Part shown: in pieces, positions 55,161 through 64,000 of the stretch
Position numbering within the stretch: the stretch's first letter is position 1
Layout of the letters: each line of letters starts with the position of its first letter
Source: Marinilabilia salmonicolor
GTDB taxonomy: Bacteria; Bacteroidota; Bacteroidia; Bacteroidales; Marinilabiliaceae
DNA length: 64,000 bases
Assembly: GCF_003003035.1 (NCBI RefSeq)
Contig: NZ_PVTS01000006.1
Location: 186,001 to 250,000, forward strand
Reading direction: 5' to 3'
The notes under the pieces: generated by a model
The model's database searches: none
What the model was told of the DNA's origin: nothing
The model's input: the letters and a program-made list of their open reading frames with translations, nothing else
Position numbers and translations under genes: made by a program

Positions 55161-55203
55161 GTTTCTGTCCAGAAACAAATTTTGCTTAGTTTATAGACGG
55201 ACT
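55161..55203 (+). mobile_element. 43-bp relative of the 163-bp MITE-like element
   Basis: It starts with GTTTCTGTCCA, identical over 11 bases to the left end of the element at 21537, and ends TTAGTTTATAGACGGACT, matching 17 of 18 bases of the right end. The middle is deleted. It lies three bases after the RRM stop codon, and GTTTCTG/CAGAAAC forms a small hairpin. A clean target duplication is not visible. Confidence 0.75.
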
Positions 55204-55221
55204 AAATAATTTGCAAAATAT

Positions 55222-55259
55222 AAAAGGGGCGATTGCAATTGTGCAGTCGCCCCTTTTTT
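55222..55259. terminator. Terminator between the RRM gene and yhcH-like gene
   Basis: AAAAGGGGCGA (55222-55232) pairs with TCGCCCCTTTT (55247-55257), T-rich on both strands; it can serve both convergent genes. Confidence 0.9.
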
Positions 55260-55271
55260 CATGTTATCGGT

Positions 55272-55727
55272 TTAATCCACTTTAATTTTTCCTACCAGCT
55301 TCTTCACTTTCGAGGGGATACCATCGGTAACCATTGCTTTGTGAATCTCTTCGGGAAAGAATATAATAAAAGCCCCCTTTGGATGATTGACTTTCATTCC
55401 GGAATCGCCTGTGAATAAAGTACAATCTTTCTCCTCATCATAAGGGACTTCCACTTCCATTTTATACTCCTCGGCATACTTAATCATTTCATGACCTTCC
55501 ATCAGATAATGAATATCTATATGCTTCTCATGTGATTCCCACACTGCTTCATCTTCCGACACAGTGGATTGTTCCATGGCATTAACAAAAACATCACTGC
55601 CACTCAACTCAACTCTTCCGGCCTCAAAATCAGAAGGATCAAGATTTTCCAAATAATCCAGCACGATCTCCATGGCCGGATGCAACATATAATAACGTGC
55701 TGCATTTTCAAAAGTATCTATAACCAT
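55272..55727 (-). CDS. YhcH/YjgK/YiaL family protein (DUF386)
   Basis: This 151-residue protein has the cupin-like YhcH fold signatures: VWESHEKHIDIHYLMEGHEMIKYA and GAFIIFFPEEIHKAMV, with His/Glu residues that bind metal in family structures. Members occur with sialic-acid or other sugar-acid genes, but no such gene is next to it here, so its substrate is unknown. It is convergent with the RRM gene and shares the terminator at 55222-55259. Confidence 0.9.
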   Translation of the reverse strand: MVIDTFENAARYYMLHPAMEIVLDYLENLDPSDFEAGRVELSGSDVFVNAMEQSTVSEDEAVWESHEKHIDIHYLMEGHEMIKYAEEYKMEVEVPYDEEKDCTLFTGDSGMKVNHPKGAFIIFFPEEIHKAMVTDGIPSKVKKLVGKIKVD

Positions 55728-56296
55728 AATATTTTTCTTACAAAGAAACTACATTCAGAGGTTTTTCACTCATCACCACCATACAATTTTATCAATTTTC
55801 GGGGAAAAATTCAATGAATAATCCATGAAATCGAATCTTACAAAATGCGTATCGCTGAATTTTTAGCGTGTCATTATCTTTAAATGGCACTTTTCCCGAA
55901 AATGTCGTAATTTCCAATTACAAAGAAAAATTCAACACAACTATGTTTGTACACCAACATTCATCCGCAACAACGGAAGTGTGCAGACAACAATAAATTA
56001 CAAATCAATCTAAATTTAGTTCGCATACAAACAAATAAAAACAGCCGTTCTGTTCAATCAGCCATGAATCTCAAAACACAAAAACCAAAAAATCACACAA
56101 TGTTCACTTTTACAGGCACTTAACCCGGACAAAATCTTTTCAAACCATTAACCATACCGGCCTCCCGTTTCCCGTTTCAAAAAAAATGATTAATTTTGTC
56201 GCGCAGAAACAATCAGGTTTCGGAGTTAAAAATCCCATCAAAAAATGACTTTTCAACCCTGACCCAAAAAACTGATTATTCACCAAACTGAATATT
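55728..56296. other. Intergenic region upstream of the lysine aminomutase gene
   Basis: A+T-rich gap between divergent genes. I see only the predicted promoter at 56191-56198 and no gene or repeat. Confidence 0.6.
56191..56198 (+). promoter_or_regulatory. Predicted -7 box of the kamA-ablB operon
   Basis: TAATTTTG is a full match to TAnnTTTG. The upstream region has GTTTC rather than TTTG at the expected distance. About 98 bases separate it from the ATG. Confidence 0.5.
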
Positions 56297-57605
56297 ATGG
56301 CAATCTTCACAGCAAATCAACAAAGAATTGCAACAAAAATTGATTCTTCTTCCGAACTGTCGAACTGGCGGGACTGGAAATGGCATCTCAAACACTCCAT
56401 TAAAACCATTGACAAGTTTGAAGAGCTAACGGGAATTAAGTTTCCGGAAGAGGAAAAAAAACAACTTGAAGAAACTAAGGGGAAATTCCCTCTCAGCATC
56501 ACTCCTTACTATCTCTCTCTAATTAAAAAAGAGAATTTCAGACATGACCCTATCTACAAACAGTCATTTCTGGACAACAGAGAATTACACGTCACCCAAT
56601 ATGAAATGGGCGACCCGCTTTCCGAGGATACCGACAGCCCGGTTCCCGGAATTACCCACCGCTACCCCGACAGAGTTCTTTTTCATGTCAGCAATGTATG
56701 CGCCATGTATTGCCGCCATTGTACCCGCAAAAGAAAAGTGGGTGATCAGGATTTTGTACCCGGCAAATCGCAAGTGGAAATAGGATTGGATTACATCAGA
56801 AAAACTCCACAGGTAAGAGACGTACTCCTTTCGGGAGGTGATCCGTTCCTGCTTTCTGATGATTATCTGGACTGGATTCTGACAGAACTAAGAAAAATTG
56901 ACCACATACAAGTCATCCGCATCGGAACACGTACTCCTGTTGTACTCCCTTACCGAATAACAGATGACCTGGTGAATATGCTGAAAAAGCACCACCCGAT
57001 TTGGATCAACACACACTTTAATCACCCACGGGAAATAACCTCATCTTCGAAAGAGGCACTAAGGAAACTTGCTGATGCCGGTATTCCTTTGGGTAACCAG
57101 TCGGTATTGCTGGCCGATGTGAATGACTGCCCCAGAATCATGAAAGACCTGGTACACAAGCTCGTTGCCAACCGGGTACGTCCTTATTATCTGTATCAGT
57201 GTGACCTGTCAGAAGGATTGTCACATTTCCGCACTCCGGTAGGCAAGGGGATTGAAATCATAGAAAGCCTGATAGGTCATACCAGTGGTTTTGCGGTTCC
57301 AACCTATGTAATTGATGCTCCCGGCGGTGGCGGTAAGATACCGGTGATGCCAAATTACATCATTTCATGGTCAACCAACAGGGTAATTCTCAGAAACTAC
57401 GAAGGGGTAATTACTTCGTACAAAGAACCCGACAATTATCAGCAAACCACATGTGACAGAAATTGTGACAATTGCAACCTGGAGCTCGACTTGCAGGAGG
57501 GCTACGAAGAGAATGCCATCGGAATAGAAAAACTTCTGTCCGATTACGATGATGCCATTTCACTGGTACCATCAGACAATGAACGAATTCAAAGAAGGGA
57601 CGATA

Positions 57606-57619
<14 letters not shown>
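56297..57619 (+). CDS. kamA: Lysine 2,3-aminomutase
   Basis: The 440-residue radical-SAM, PLP-dependent enzyme converts L-lysine to L-beta-lysine. It has the cluster motif Cys135-x3-Cys139-x2-Cys142 ([12 protein letters not shown]), Lys347 in [15 protein letters not shown] for PLP, and Asp303 ([12 protein letters not shown]) and Asp340 (YVIDAPGG). The spacing of both Asp residues to the Lys (44 and 7) equals that of the Clostridium enzyme. A C-terminal Cys cluster ([16 protein letters not shown]) is present. The AblB start lies inside its last codons. Together they make Nε-acetyl-β-lysine, an osmolyte, rather than feed lysine fermentation, because no other fermentation genes are near. Confidence 0.97.
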
Positions 57620-58513
<894 letters not shown>

Positions 58514-58595
58514 CAGGCAAAAAAGCAAAAGCTCCAACAATCCCGGGGAGATTAAAATCAGAATTCCATTGCAGACCATAGAATAAAACAATACT

Positions 58596-59996
58596 ATGCA
58601 TCCGATAGATTTCATCATCATCTTTGTTTACATCGCAGCCATGCTCATGGTGGGACTTTGGTTTCACAGAAAGAATCAGAGTTCTGAGGATTATTACGTA
58701 GGTGGCCGAAAGATGACCCGCTGGCACTTAGGATTATCCGTTGTGGCAACAGATGTGGGTGGTGGCTTTTCCATCGGACTGGGAGGACTGGGCTTCGCAA
58801 TGGGTCTGTCCGGCTCCTGGATACTCTTTACCGGATTGATAGGAGCCTGGCTCACCGCAGCAGTATTAATTCCGCGGGTTTACAAAATTGCCTTTACCAG
58901 CAAATTCCAGACATTCCCTGAAATGCTGAGCCACCACTACGGCAAAAGAGTAGCTTTTTGGGCAGGTATCATCAGTGCAATAGGTTACCTGGGATTTACC
59001 AGCAGCCAGATTCTGGCAGGCGCCAAACTCACTTCAGGCACCATTGACGGACTCAGCGTCAACAATGCGGCCTTGATAATGGGAATCATTGCGGTGGTTT
59101 ACACAGCTTTGGGAGGAATTAAAGCAGTTATTTATACCGACACCATTCAATGGACCATATTGCTTTCGGGACTCATTTTTGTTGGAGTTCCCTTTGCCAT
59201 TTACAATGTGGGCGGGCTTGACGTATTGCGGGAATCGGTTGACAAAGAAATGCTTTCTCTGACCAACATCAAAGGGTCGGTAATTGTCAACTGGGCATTT
59301 TCCATCATCCCCATCTGGTTTATTGGAATGACGCTCTACCAACGGATTTATGCGGCATCCTCCCGCAAAGAAGCACAAAAGGCATGGTTTGTGGCAGGGT
59401 TGTTTGAATATCCCGTAATGGCATTTCTGGGTGTTTTTCTGGGACTGATGGCTAAGGTATCCATCGATCACGGAGTTGTGCCCGCTGAAGCCGCTATTGG
59501 CATCGACAGTGAAACGGCTATGCCCATGATGCTTAAGTACATTCTGCCAACAGGAGCTCTCGGAATTATTCTGGCAGCCTATTTTTCAGCCATCCTTTCC
59601 ACTGCTGACAGTTGCCTGATGGCATCCTCTGGAAATTTTGTAAGAGACATTTTTAAGGTAAAAAGGTCGGAGAACACACTCAAGGTCTCTCAGATCATGA
59701 CTTTTGTACTCGGGTCACTGGCACTTGTTCTGGCCTTGTTTATGCCCAGTGTTCTGGATCTGATGCTGCTCTCCTACTCATTCATGGTAAGTGGTTTGCT
59801 GGCTCCGGTAATAGGATTTATCTTCTTCAAAAAGCCCAAACCCATGGCAGGATTGTTGTCTATGGCGGCGGGAGCGGCAGTGTTTGCCATTTTTCACTTT
59901 CTGAAAATTGAGCTTCCCTACGGATTTGATCCGGTTGTACCCGGAGTGATTGCATCCATCATAACCTTGTTTATTGTACAGAAAGTGGGCAAGTAA
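58596..59996 (+). CDS. Sodium:solute symporter (SSS family)
   Basis: The 466-residue protein has about thirteen membrane helices and SSS-family motifs: DYYVGGRKMTRWHLGLSVVATDVGGGFSIG at the start, GGIKAVIYTDTIQW, and GIILAAYFSAILSTADSCLMASSGNFVRDIF (the Na+-site helix). SSS members import sugars, proline, betaine, pantothenate or other solutes with Na+. It lies directly after kamA-ablB and before a convergent MarR gene, so import of an osmolyte or lysine-related solute is the likeliest context, but that is an inference. Confidence 0.93.
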   Translation: MHPIDFIIIFVYIAAMLMVGLWFHRKNQSSEDYYVGGRKMTRWHLGLSVVATDVGGGFSIGLGGLGFAMGLSGSWILFTGLIGAWLTAAVLIPRVYKIAFTSKFQTFPEMLSHHYGKRVAFWAGIISAIGYLGFTSSQILAGAKLTSGTIDGLSVNNAALIMGIIAVVYTALGGIKAVIYTDTIQWTILLSGLIFVGVPFAIYNVGGLDVLRESVDKEMLSLTNIKGSVIVNWAFSIIPIWFIGMTLYQRIYAASSRKEAQKAWFVAGLFEYPVMAFLGVFLGLMAKVSIDHGVVPAEAAIGIDSETAMPMMLKYILPTGALGIILAAYFSAILSTADSCLMASSGNFVRDIFKVKRSENTLKVSQIMTFVLGSLALVLALFMPSVLDLMLLSYSFMVSGLLAPVIGFIFFKKPKPMAGLLSMAAGAAVFAIFHFLKIELPYGFDPVVPGVIASIITLFIVQKVGK

Positions 59997-60085
59997 GAAT
60001 CAGGGAGTATCACAAAGCCCCCTGTCGAATGGGGCCGTGCAGGAATCAAACAAATGTAAATGGCATCAGACAAACACCCCACGCT

Positions 60086-60586
60086 TTATTCCGGGGTGGT
60101 ATCTGACTCAAAATCACCGGTGATTAAAGGCATTTCATCGGCTTGACTGGCTTCAATCTCCAGCATCTCAATAAGCAAATCCAAAGCACCCCCTACTCTG
60201 ACCAGTTCATCGGCAGAAAGTCCTTTCAATTTTTCATCCAAACGCTGCTGCAACAAATCAGGAGTACGCTCCAGCAAGGCATCGCCCGAAGAGGTTAGAG
60301 CGATGTGCATAACCCGTTTATCCCCCGACTTTGGTAACCGGGCAAGAAAACCCTTTTTTTCCAGGCGCCCGATTATTCCTGTCACGGTACTGGAGTTCAG
60401 ATTCAGATGGTCACGAATAGAGCGCTGAGTAGCCTGATAACCGGGAGAGGCTTTTAAAAATTCAAGACATAAAATCTGGGGAATACTCACCCCGAAATCT
60501 TTCTGCACTTTCTTGGATTCCAGATTAATAGAACGAACAATGCGCCTGATTTTTATTAAAATATCTTTGTAATCCATCTTACTCAT
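60086..60586 (-). CDS. MarR-family transcriptional regulator
   Basis: The 166-residue protein has a winged helix-turn-helix (about 40-115): GYQATQRSIRDHLNLNSSTVTGIIGRLEKKGFLARLPKSGDKRVMHIALTSSG, with the family wing motif. Its C-terminal helix and acidic tail (ITGDFESDTTPE) are typical length. It is convergent with the SSS symporter and ends about 90 bases away. MarR-type proteins (EctR) control ectoine osmolyte genes in methylotrophs, so an osmolyte regulator role for this one is plausible but unproven. Confidence 0.93.
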   Translation of the reverse strand: MSKMDYKDILIKIRRIVRSINLESKKVQKDFGVSIPQILCLEFLKASPGYQATQRSIRDHLNLNSSTVTGIIGRLEKKGFLARLPKSGDKRVMHIALTSSGDALLERTPDLLQQRLDEKLKGLSADELVRVGGALDLLIEMLEIEASQADEMPLITGDFESDTTPE

Positions 60587-60631
60587 AAATTGTTTCTTTA
60601 TTACCTGAACTCTGTCAGCCGAGCTCTAATT

Positions 60632-61411
60632 TTAAACTGTCACTGGTTTCTTTTCCAGTCTAAACACCTCTGCTGCAGCATATCGGTTGGTCAATCTCAC
60701 ATCAAACCTGTGTGACAAGCTGTTAAAAGCCTCCAATGCCAGTTGCGGAGTATTGTTTTCGGCCGACAAATGCGATAAAAAAACAACTTCCAGATCGGCT
60801 CCACCGTGTATATCCAAAAGTTCCACTGCCTGTGCATTGGACAAATGTCCCACTTCAGAGGCAACTCTGTTTTTCAGATGCCAGGGATATACTCCGTTCC
60901 ACAACATATCCTCGTCATAGTTTGATTCCAGAAACACAGCCTGACAGGAAGAAAAATGCTGAATCACATTGTCGCATGGCGACCCAATGTCTGTCATTAC
61001 TCCCACATTAACCCCGTCATGTTCGATTCTGAAACTACACGGCTCTGCCGCATCATGTTGCTTTAAAAAGGTATGAATAATAAAATCTCCTATTTCGATG
61101 CGTTCTCCCGGAGTAAAATTCTTAATTAAAGCAGGACGATTGGGACCCCAGCTTTTCTCCAATGATCTGTGAGTAATATAGACCGGAACATCCAGTTGCT
61201 TACTCAAAACCCGCACACCTTTAAAATGATCGGCATGTTCATGAGAAATTAATATTCCTTTGATCTTTGAAGGATTCAAAGACCGTTCTTTCATTCGTTC
61301 CAACACCTGGCGTCGGCTGATTCCGGCATCCACAAGTATCGCTTCATTTTCATTGCCTATGTAATAACAATTTCCGTTACTACCCGATGCCAGTGCACAT
61401 ATTTCAATCAT
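60632..61411 (-). CDS. MBL-fold metallo-hydrolase, WalJ/YycJ-like
   Basis: The 259-residue protein has the metallo-beta-lactamase fold with the metal motif ISHEHADHFKGV, upstream LASGSNGNCYYIG, then the third-metal region VGVMTDIGSPCDNV and FLESNYDEDML, and a late FLSHLSAENNTPQLA. This pattern matches the WalJ/YycJ group, related to DNA double-strand-break or cell-wall control functions. It begins three bases after the stop of the B3/B4 gene, so the two form a tight pair. Confidence 0.93.
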   Translation of the reverse strand: MIEICALASGSNGNCYYIGNENEAILVDAGISRRQVLERMKERSLNPSKIKGILISHEHADHFKGVRVLSKQLDVPVYITHRSLEKSWGPNRPALIKNFTPGERIEIGDFIIHTFLKQHDAAEPCSFRIEHDGVNVGVMTDIGSPCDNVIQHFSSCQAVFLESNYDEDMLWNGVYPWHLKNRVASEVGHLSNAQAVELLDIHGGADLEVVFLSHLSAENNTPQLALEAFNSLSHRFDVRLTNRYAAAEVFRLEKKPVTV

Positions 61412-61414
61412 CTT

Positions 61415-62083
61415 TTATATCACTTTTATTTCAGGAGAAGCATTGCTGACATACTTACTCAACAATTCCGAAAGCATTGCCATAGTCTCCTCCAATCCGT
61501 CACCATCCCCGTCAAAAGAGGGAACAATCATAAGTACCCGTTTGGTTTTTTCATCAATCAGAGTCCGGGAAGAATCACTTGTAGGGGTTCCAAATGCTCC
61601 GTTTGAATCTCTGAAAACCGGTAAATTTTCAATATTTAATTCTCCCCTTCCGATTCCCTGGTAGGGTTCTGCTGGCTTCCCCTTGCCCAATGTCACATCT
61701 CCACTAATTTTACTAAGGTCGTAGCCACAAATGGAAAATCCGGTTTTAACAGAAACCAGATTCAAACAATCCACTACATTATTTACCTGATACAAACCCT
61801 TGCCTTTACTTACCCTTCGAAGCAATGATTCAGCAGCCGGACGGTATCGATTGGGGTCCTTTCCCAGTTTCTTATAGGCTTGCTTCAAGGACTTTACAGC
61901 CGGCATTTCCCTGATTTTCTCCGCATCCAGTTGAGTGGAAAGTGCTTCAATTTCGCTCTGCATACTTTGCAGTAAATCAGCTCCGGGCTCTTCGACCAGC
62001 ACCTCAGAAACCAGACATCCCAGTTTAAGATCCGGAAAATTTTCAGCGATTTCGGGCTGGAGACTTAATTTAGGAAATTCCAT
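61415..62083 (-). CDS. B3/B4-domain protein (phenylalanyl-tRNA synthetase beta-like)
   Basis: This 222-residue protein contains a B3/B4-type domain: MPAVKSLKQAYKKLGKDPNRYRPAAESLLRRVSKGKGLYQVNNVVDCLN and the later GRGELNIENLPVFRDSNGAFGTPTSDSSRT. Stand-alone B3/B4 proteins have been linked to editing or to removal of mischarged tRNA, but the exact role here is unknown. It is immediately upstream of the WalJ-like gene. The call of the domain is firm; the function is not. Confidence 0.88.
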   Translation of the reverse strand: MEFPKLSLQPEIAENFPDLKLGCLVSEVLVEEPGADLLQSMQSEIEALSTQLDAEKIREMPAVKSLKQAYKKLGKDPNRYRPAAESLLRRVSKGKGLYQVNNVVDCLNLVSVKTGFSICGYDLSKISGDVTLGKGKPAEPYQGIGRGELNIENLPVFRDSNGAFGTPTSDSSRTLIDEKTKRVLMIVPSFDGDGDGLEETMAMLSELLSKYVSNASPEIKVI

Positions 62084-62185
62084 TGTACAAATTGATGTTT
62101 TTCTCTTATTCTGCTAAAATACCAAATTTTCATGAATCCGCCTCAAAACTCAACGGGTGGATTTCGGACAGGCAGGTATTATTGC

Positions 62186-62193
62186 TATTTTTG
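62186..62193 (+). promoter_or_regulatory. Predicted -7 box of the HAD phosphatase gene
   Basis: TATTTTTG fits TAnnTTTG, 21 bases before the ATG. TTTC, not TTTG, lies about 20 bases upstream. Confidence 0.45.
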
Positions 62194-62213
62194 CAGACTT
62201 AAAGTTATAAGCG

Positions 62214-62891
62214 ATGACAAAGACAATACCTCAAAAAATAAATGCTGTGCTTTTTGATATGGACGGAGTGCTTTACGACAGCATGAAACACCATGCCGCC
62301 ACATGGATTGAAGCATTCAATGCCTACAACATAAATTTCCCATTAGAGGAAGCCTACCTGAATGAAGGAAGCACCGGAGATTTCACCATAAAAAAGGCCA
62401 TAAAACAGCTTTGTCACAGGGAGGCCACCCCCGAAGAAATTGAGGGCATTTACGAGGAGAAGACAAGACTCATGCATCTGCGTCCAAAAGCAGACAAGAT
62501 TCCGGGAATGCAGGCACTAATGAAAAAAATCAGGGATGCCGGAAGAAGAATCATTGTGGTTACCGGCAGCAAGCAACCAATCTTACTGGAAAGATTACAG
62601 GAAGACTTCGGCGTTCATCCTGATGAAGTTGTATCCGGATACGATGTAAAACATGGTAAACCTCATCCCGAGCCCTATCTCATGGGACTAAACAAAGCGG
62701 GCGTTTCGGCGGATGAAGCCATCGTAATAGAAAACGCACCACTCGGAGTAGAGTCAGCTGTTGCGGCAGGGATCCACACCATTGCCATCAATACAGGTCC
62801 TCTGGAAAAGCAGGTATTGTTTGATGCCGGTGCGAGTGAGGTTTTTGATAAAGCTAAAGAGGTTGATGAGTTTTTTGAAAAACTATTGTAA
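62214..62891 (+). CDS. HAD-superfamily sugar-phosphate phosphatase/phosphomutase-like
   Basis: The 225-residue protein has the HAD motifs: nucleophile Asp15 and Asp17 in FDMDGVLYDS, motif II VVTGSKQ, the lysine of motif III (GKPHPEPYL) and motif IV IENAPLGVESAVAAG. The cap domain is of the alpha-helical C1 type, and DMDGVLYDS with GKPHP resembles beta-phosphoglucomutase-like and sugar-phosphate phosphatases. It is divergent from the B3/B4 gene; copy B of an intergenic repeat follows the stop. The substrate cannot be read. Confidence 0.92.
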   Translation: MTKTIPQKINAVLFDMDGVLYDSMKHHAATWIEAFNAYNINFPLEEAYLNEGSTGDFTIKKAIKQLCHREATPEEIEGIYEEKTRLMHLRPKADKIPGMQALMKKIRDAGRRIIVVTGSKQPILLERLQEDFGVHPDEVVSGYDVKHGKPHPEPYLMGLNKAGVSADEAIVIENAPLGVESAVAAGIHTIAINTGPLEKQVLFDAGASEVFDKAKEVDEFFEKLL

Positions 62892-62893
62892 CC

Positions 62894-63160
62894 TACCTTA
62901 TGCATAAGACCGGTACGATGCAAACAGGCTGAAAGCCTGAGAGCAACAGCCCATGGCAACGCCCTGGGTTTTGAGGTATTCCTCATGCCCCCTCATTATT
63001 GGTCGCGACGCGACCAATAATGAGGGGGGAGGTAATTATAATTTCCCTGGGGCGTTGCCCCAGGCTATTGCTTAAAGACCTTCGGCCTTAAAAAAAACAC
63101 AACAACATTATGTATTTCCCTAACAGGAAAAAGCCCAACTTTTGGGAGGACTGAATTATT
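62894..63160. repeat. Intergenic repeat, copy B, carrying a 20-bp-arm palindrome
   Basis: Copy B shares its ends and several blocks with copy A at 34431-34604, but has about 90 extra bases in the middle with a perfect hairpin (arms 62988-63007 and 63009-63028, one-base loop). It lies between the HAD gene and the PfkB gene. The gap 62892-63328 contains no other supported gene. Confidence 0.85.
62988..63028. repeat. Perfect hairpin with 20-bp arms and a 1-base loop
   Basis: CCCCCTCATTATTGGTCGCG and its exact reverse complement surround a single A. There is no T-run, so it is not an ordinary terminator. Confidence 0.95.
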
Positions 63161-63328
63161 GACTTCGTCGAACTTCGTTTCAAAAATTATCTGTTGCGAT
63201 GTTCAACTACCTTCCAAATTCCGGCGTCCTCCATAAAGTTGATTTGAAAAAAGCTCACTATTCCGGAGGAATAAATTGTTTTTGTCCTGTCAACTATCTG
63301 AAAGAAATATCTCTACGAATGGGTAGGC

Positions 63329-64000
63329 TTATTTTTTGTTCCTCGGTAACGTGGCTGCAAACTCCCTCGAGATATAATTATCAAAAGATAAACAAACATT
63401 TGTGGAAAACTCAATGGCGTTTTCCACAATATTTTTCCATCGGTCCATATCTCCTTCAGCAGGTTTTTGTCTGTTAAGGCCATAAGCCAGCCCTGCATTG
63501 AAATTATCACCGGCACCAATGGTACTAACAGGCTTTATCGTCCTGGCAGCAACATGAAAATATTGTTCACCAACCAGCCCATATACCCCATCCCTGTTGG
63601 CAGTAATAAGTCCCATTGCATCAAATTCCCGAATTTTTTGTAACACCTTATCTGTATCCAATCCGGGATAGATATTTTCAAAATCTTCATCACTTCCCCT
63701 TACCAAATGAGCCAACGAAAAGTTCTCTTCAATGAGGGGACGGTAAACATCTATATTGCTCAGATGATTTTTCCTGAAATTGGGATCATAAATAAGAAAA
63801 GCTCCCTGTTTACGTGCCTTTTGGAGCAATGGCACCACCTGCTTACGAAGTACAGGGTTCACGGCAAAGAAAGAACCAAACAGAAGAATGTCTCCCGGCA
63901 GGAAATCTGGTCCGGAAATCTGAAACCTTTCATCGGGAAAATCTTTATAAACCTGGTAGGACGCATTGTTGTCCTCATCCAGAAAAGCAAGAGCAACGGG
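63329..64000 (-). CDS. PfkB-family carbohydrate kinase (partial, N-terminus beyond the window)
   Basis: 224 codons are open to the window edge. The visible part reads PVALAFLDEDNNASYQVYKDFP at the edge side, then ILLFGSFFAVNPVLRKQV, LIYDPNFRKNHLSN, and the C-terminal ATP-binding signature IKPVSTIGAGDNFNAGLAYGLNRQ with the catalytic Asp of GAGD. This is the PfkB fold of fructokinase/ribokinase/2-keto-3-deoxygluconate kinase; the exact sugar is not readable. A GTG inside the frame at 63862 is not a real start, because upstream codons fit the family. Confidence 0.93.
   Translation of the reverse strand, partial: PVALAFLDEDNNASYQVYKDFPDERFQISGPDFLPGDILLFGSFFAVNPVLRKQVVPLLQKARKQGAFLIYDPNFRKNHLSNIDVYRPLIEENFSLAHLVRGSDEDFENIYPGLDTDKVLQKIREFDAMGLITANRDGVYGLVGEQYFHVAARTIKPVSTIGAGDNFNAGLAYGLNRQKPAEGDMDRWKNIVENAIEFSTNVCLSFDNYISREFAATLPRNKK

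Noticed and set aside
63199-63477. Small open frame on the plus strand at the PfkB 3' end
   Set aside because: It overlaps the partial PfkB gene on the opposite strand, has no recognisable protein features and starts in the repeat region.

Overview
The window looks like the chromosome of a Bacteroidota (Bacteroidetes) bacterium, most likely an anaerobic or facultative, salt-exposed member of the Marinilabiliales or a relative (the order is an inference). The signs are two SusC/SusD outer-membrane uptake pairs, Bacteroidetes-type promoters (-7 TAnnTTTG with a TTTG box about 18-21 bases upstream), near-absence of Shine-Dalgarno sequences, a dapB-lepB-lepB-wbqC cluster, and an Nε-acetyl-β-lysine osmolyte module. 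No rRNA, tRNA or CRISPR array was found.

Layout. 1-12.5 kb, minus strand: two SusC/SusD modules. The first SusD is cut by the window edge; the second module also carries a SusE/F-position lipoprotein. 12.5-15 kb: a heptanucleotide tandem repeat, the fetAB iron-export ABC transporter and a multi-hairpin intergenic element. 15-18.6 kb: thrS-infC-rpmI-rplT; infC appears to start at an AUA codon behind a consensus Shine-Dalgarno. 18.8-22 kb: decayed accessory DNA, with a lipoprotein gene split by one amber codon and an IS200-type transposase split by a 163-bp MITE-like element. 22-30.3 kb: housekeeping genes (dapB, two tandem signal peptidases, LapA-like, WbqC-like, Nudix, NlpC/P60, PgpH-type HD phosphodiesterase). 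30.3-32 kb: an A+T-rich accessory patch with a perfect 26-bp-arm hairpin, a PIN-like protein and a dead ParD/ParE pair. 32-43.5 kb: a chemoreceptor divergent from a XylF-like sugar-binding lipoprotein, then an RND efflux operon followed by a LytS/LytR-type two-component system. 43.5-47.3 kb: etfB-etfA-acyl-CoA dehydrogenase. 47.5-54.6 kb: a nuclease-helicase, a dipeptidyl peptidase IV and an MFS transporter. 54.8-64 kb: an RRM RNA-binding protein, YhcH, kamA-ablB with a Na+/solute symporter and MarR regulator, a WalJ-like hydrolase, a B3/B4 protein, a HAD phosphatase and a partial PfkB sugar kinase.

The strongest cross-cutting pattern is non-coding. At many gene ends there are 7-bp-period arrays of degenerate TGA-containing (or TAG-containing) heptamers. 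In five genes (fetA, fetB, second lepB, lytR-like, ablB) the stop codon is itself one of the phased TGAs. Because 7 is not a multiple of 3, such an array places stop codons in all three frames of the upstream gene's strand. Other notable items are the AUA start of infC, the MITE-like family, and several families of structured intergenic repeats.
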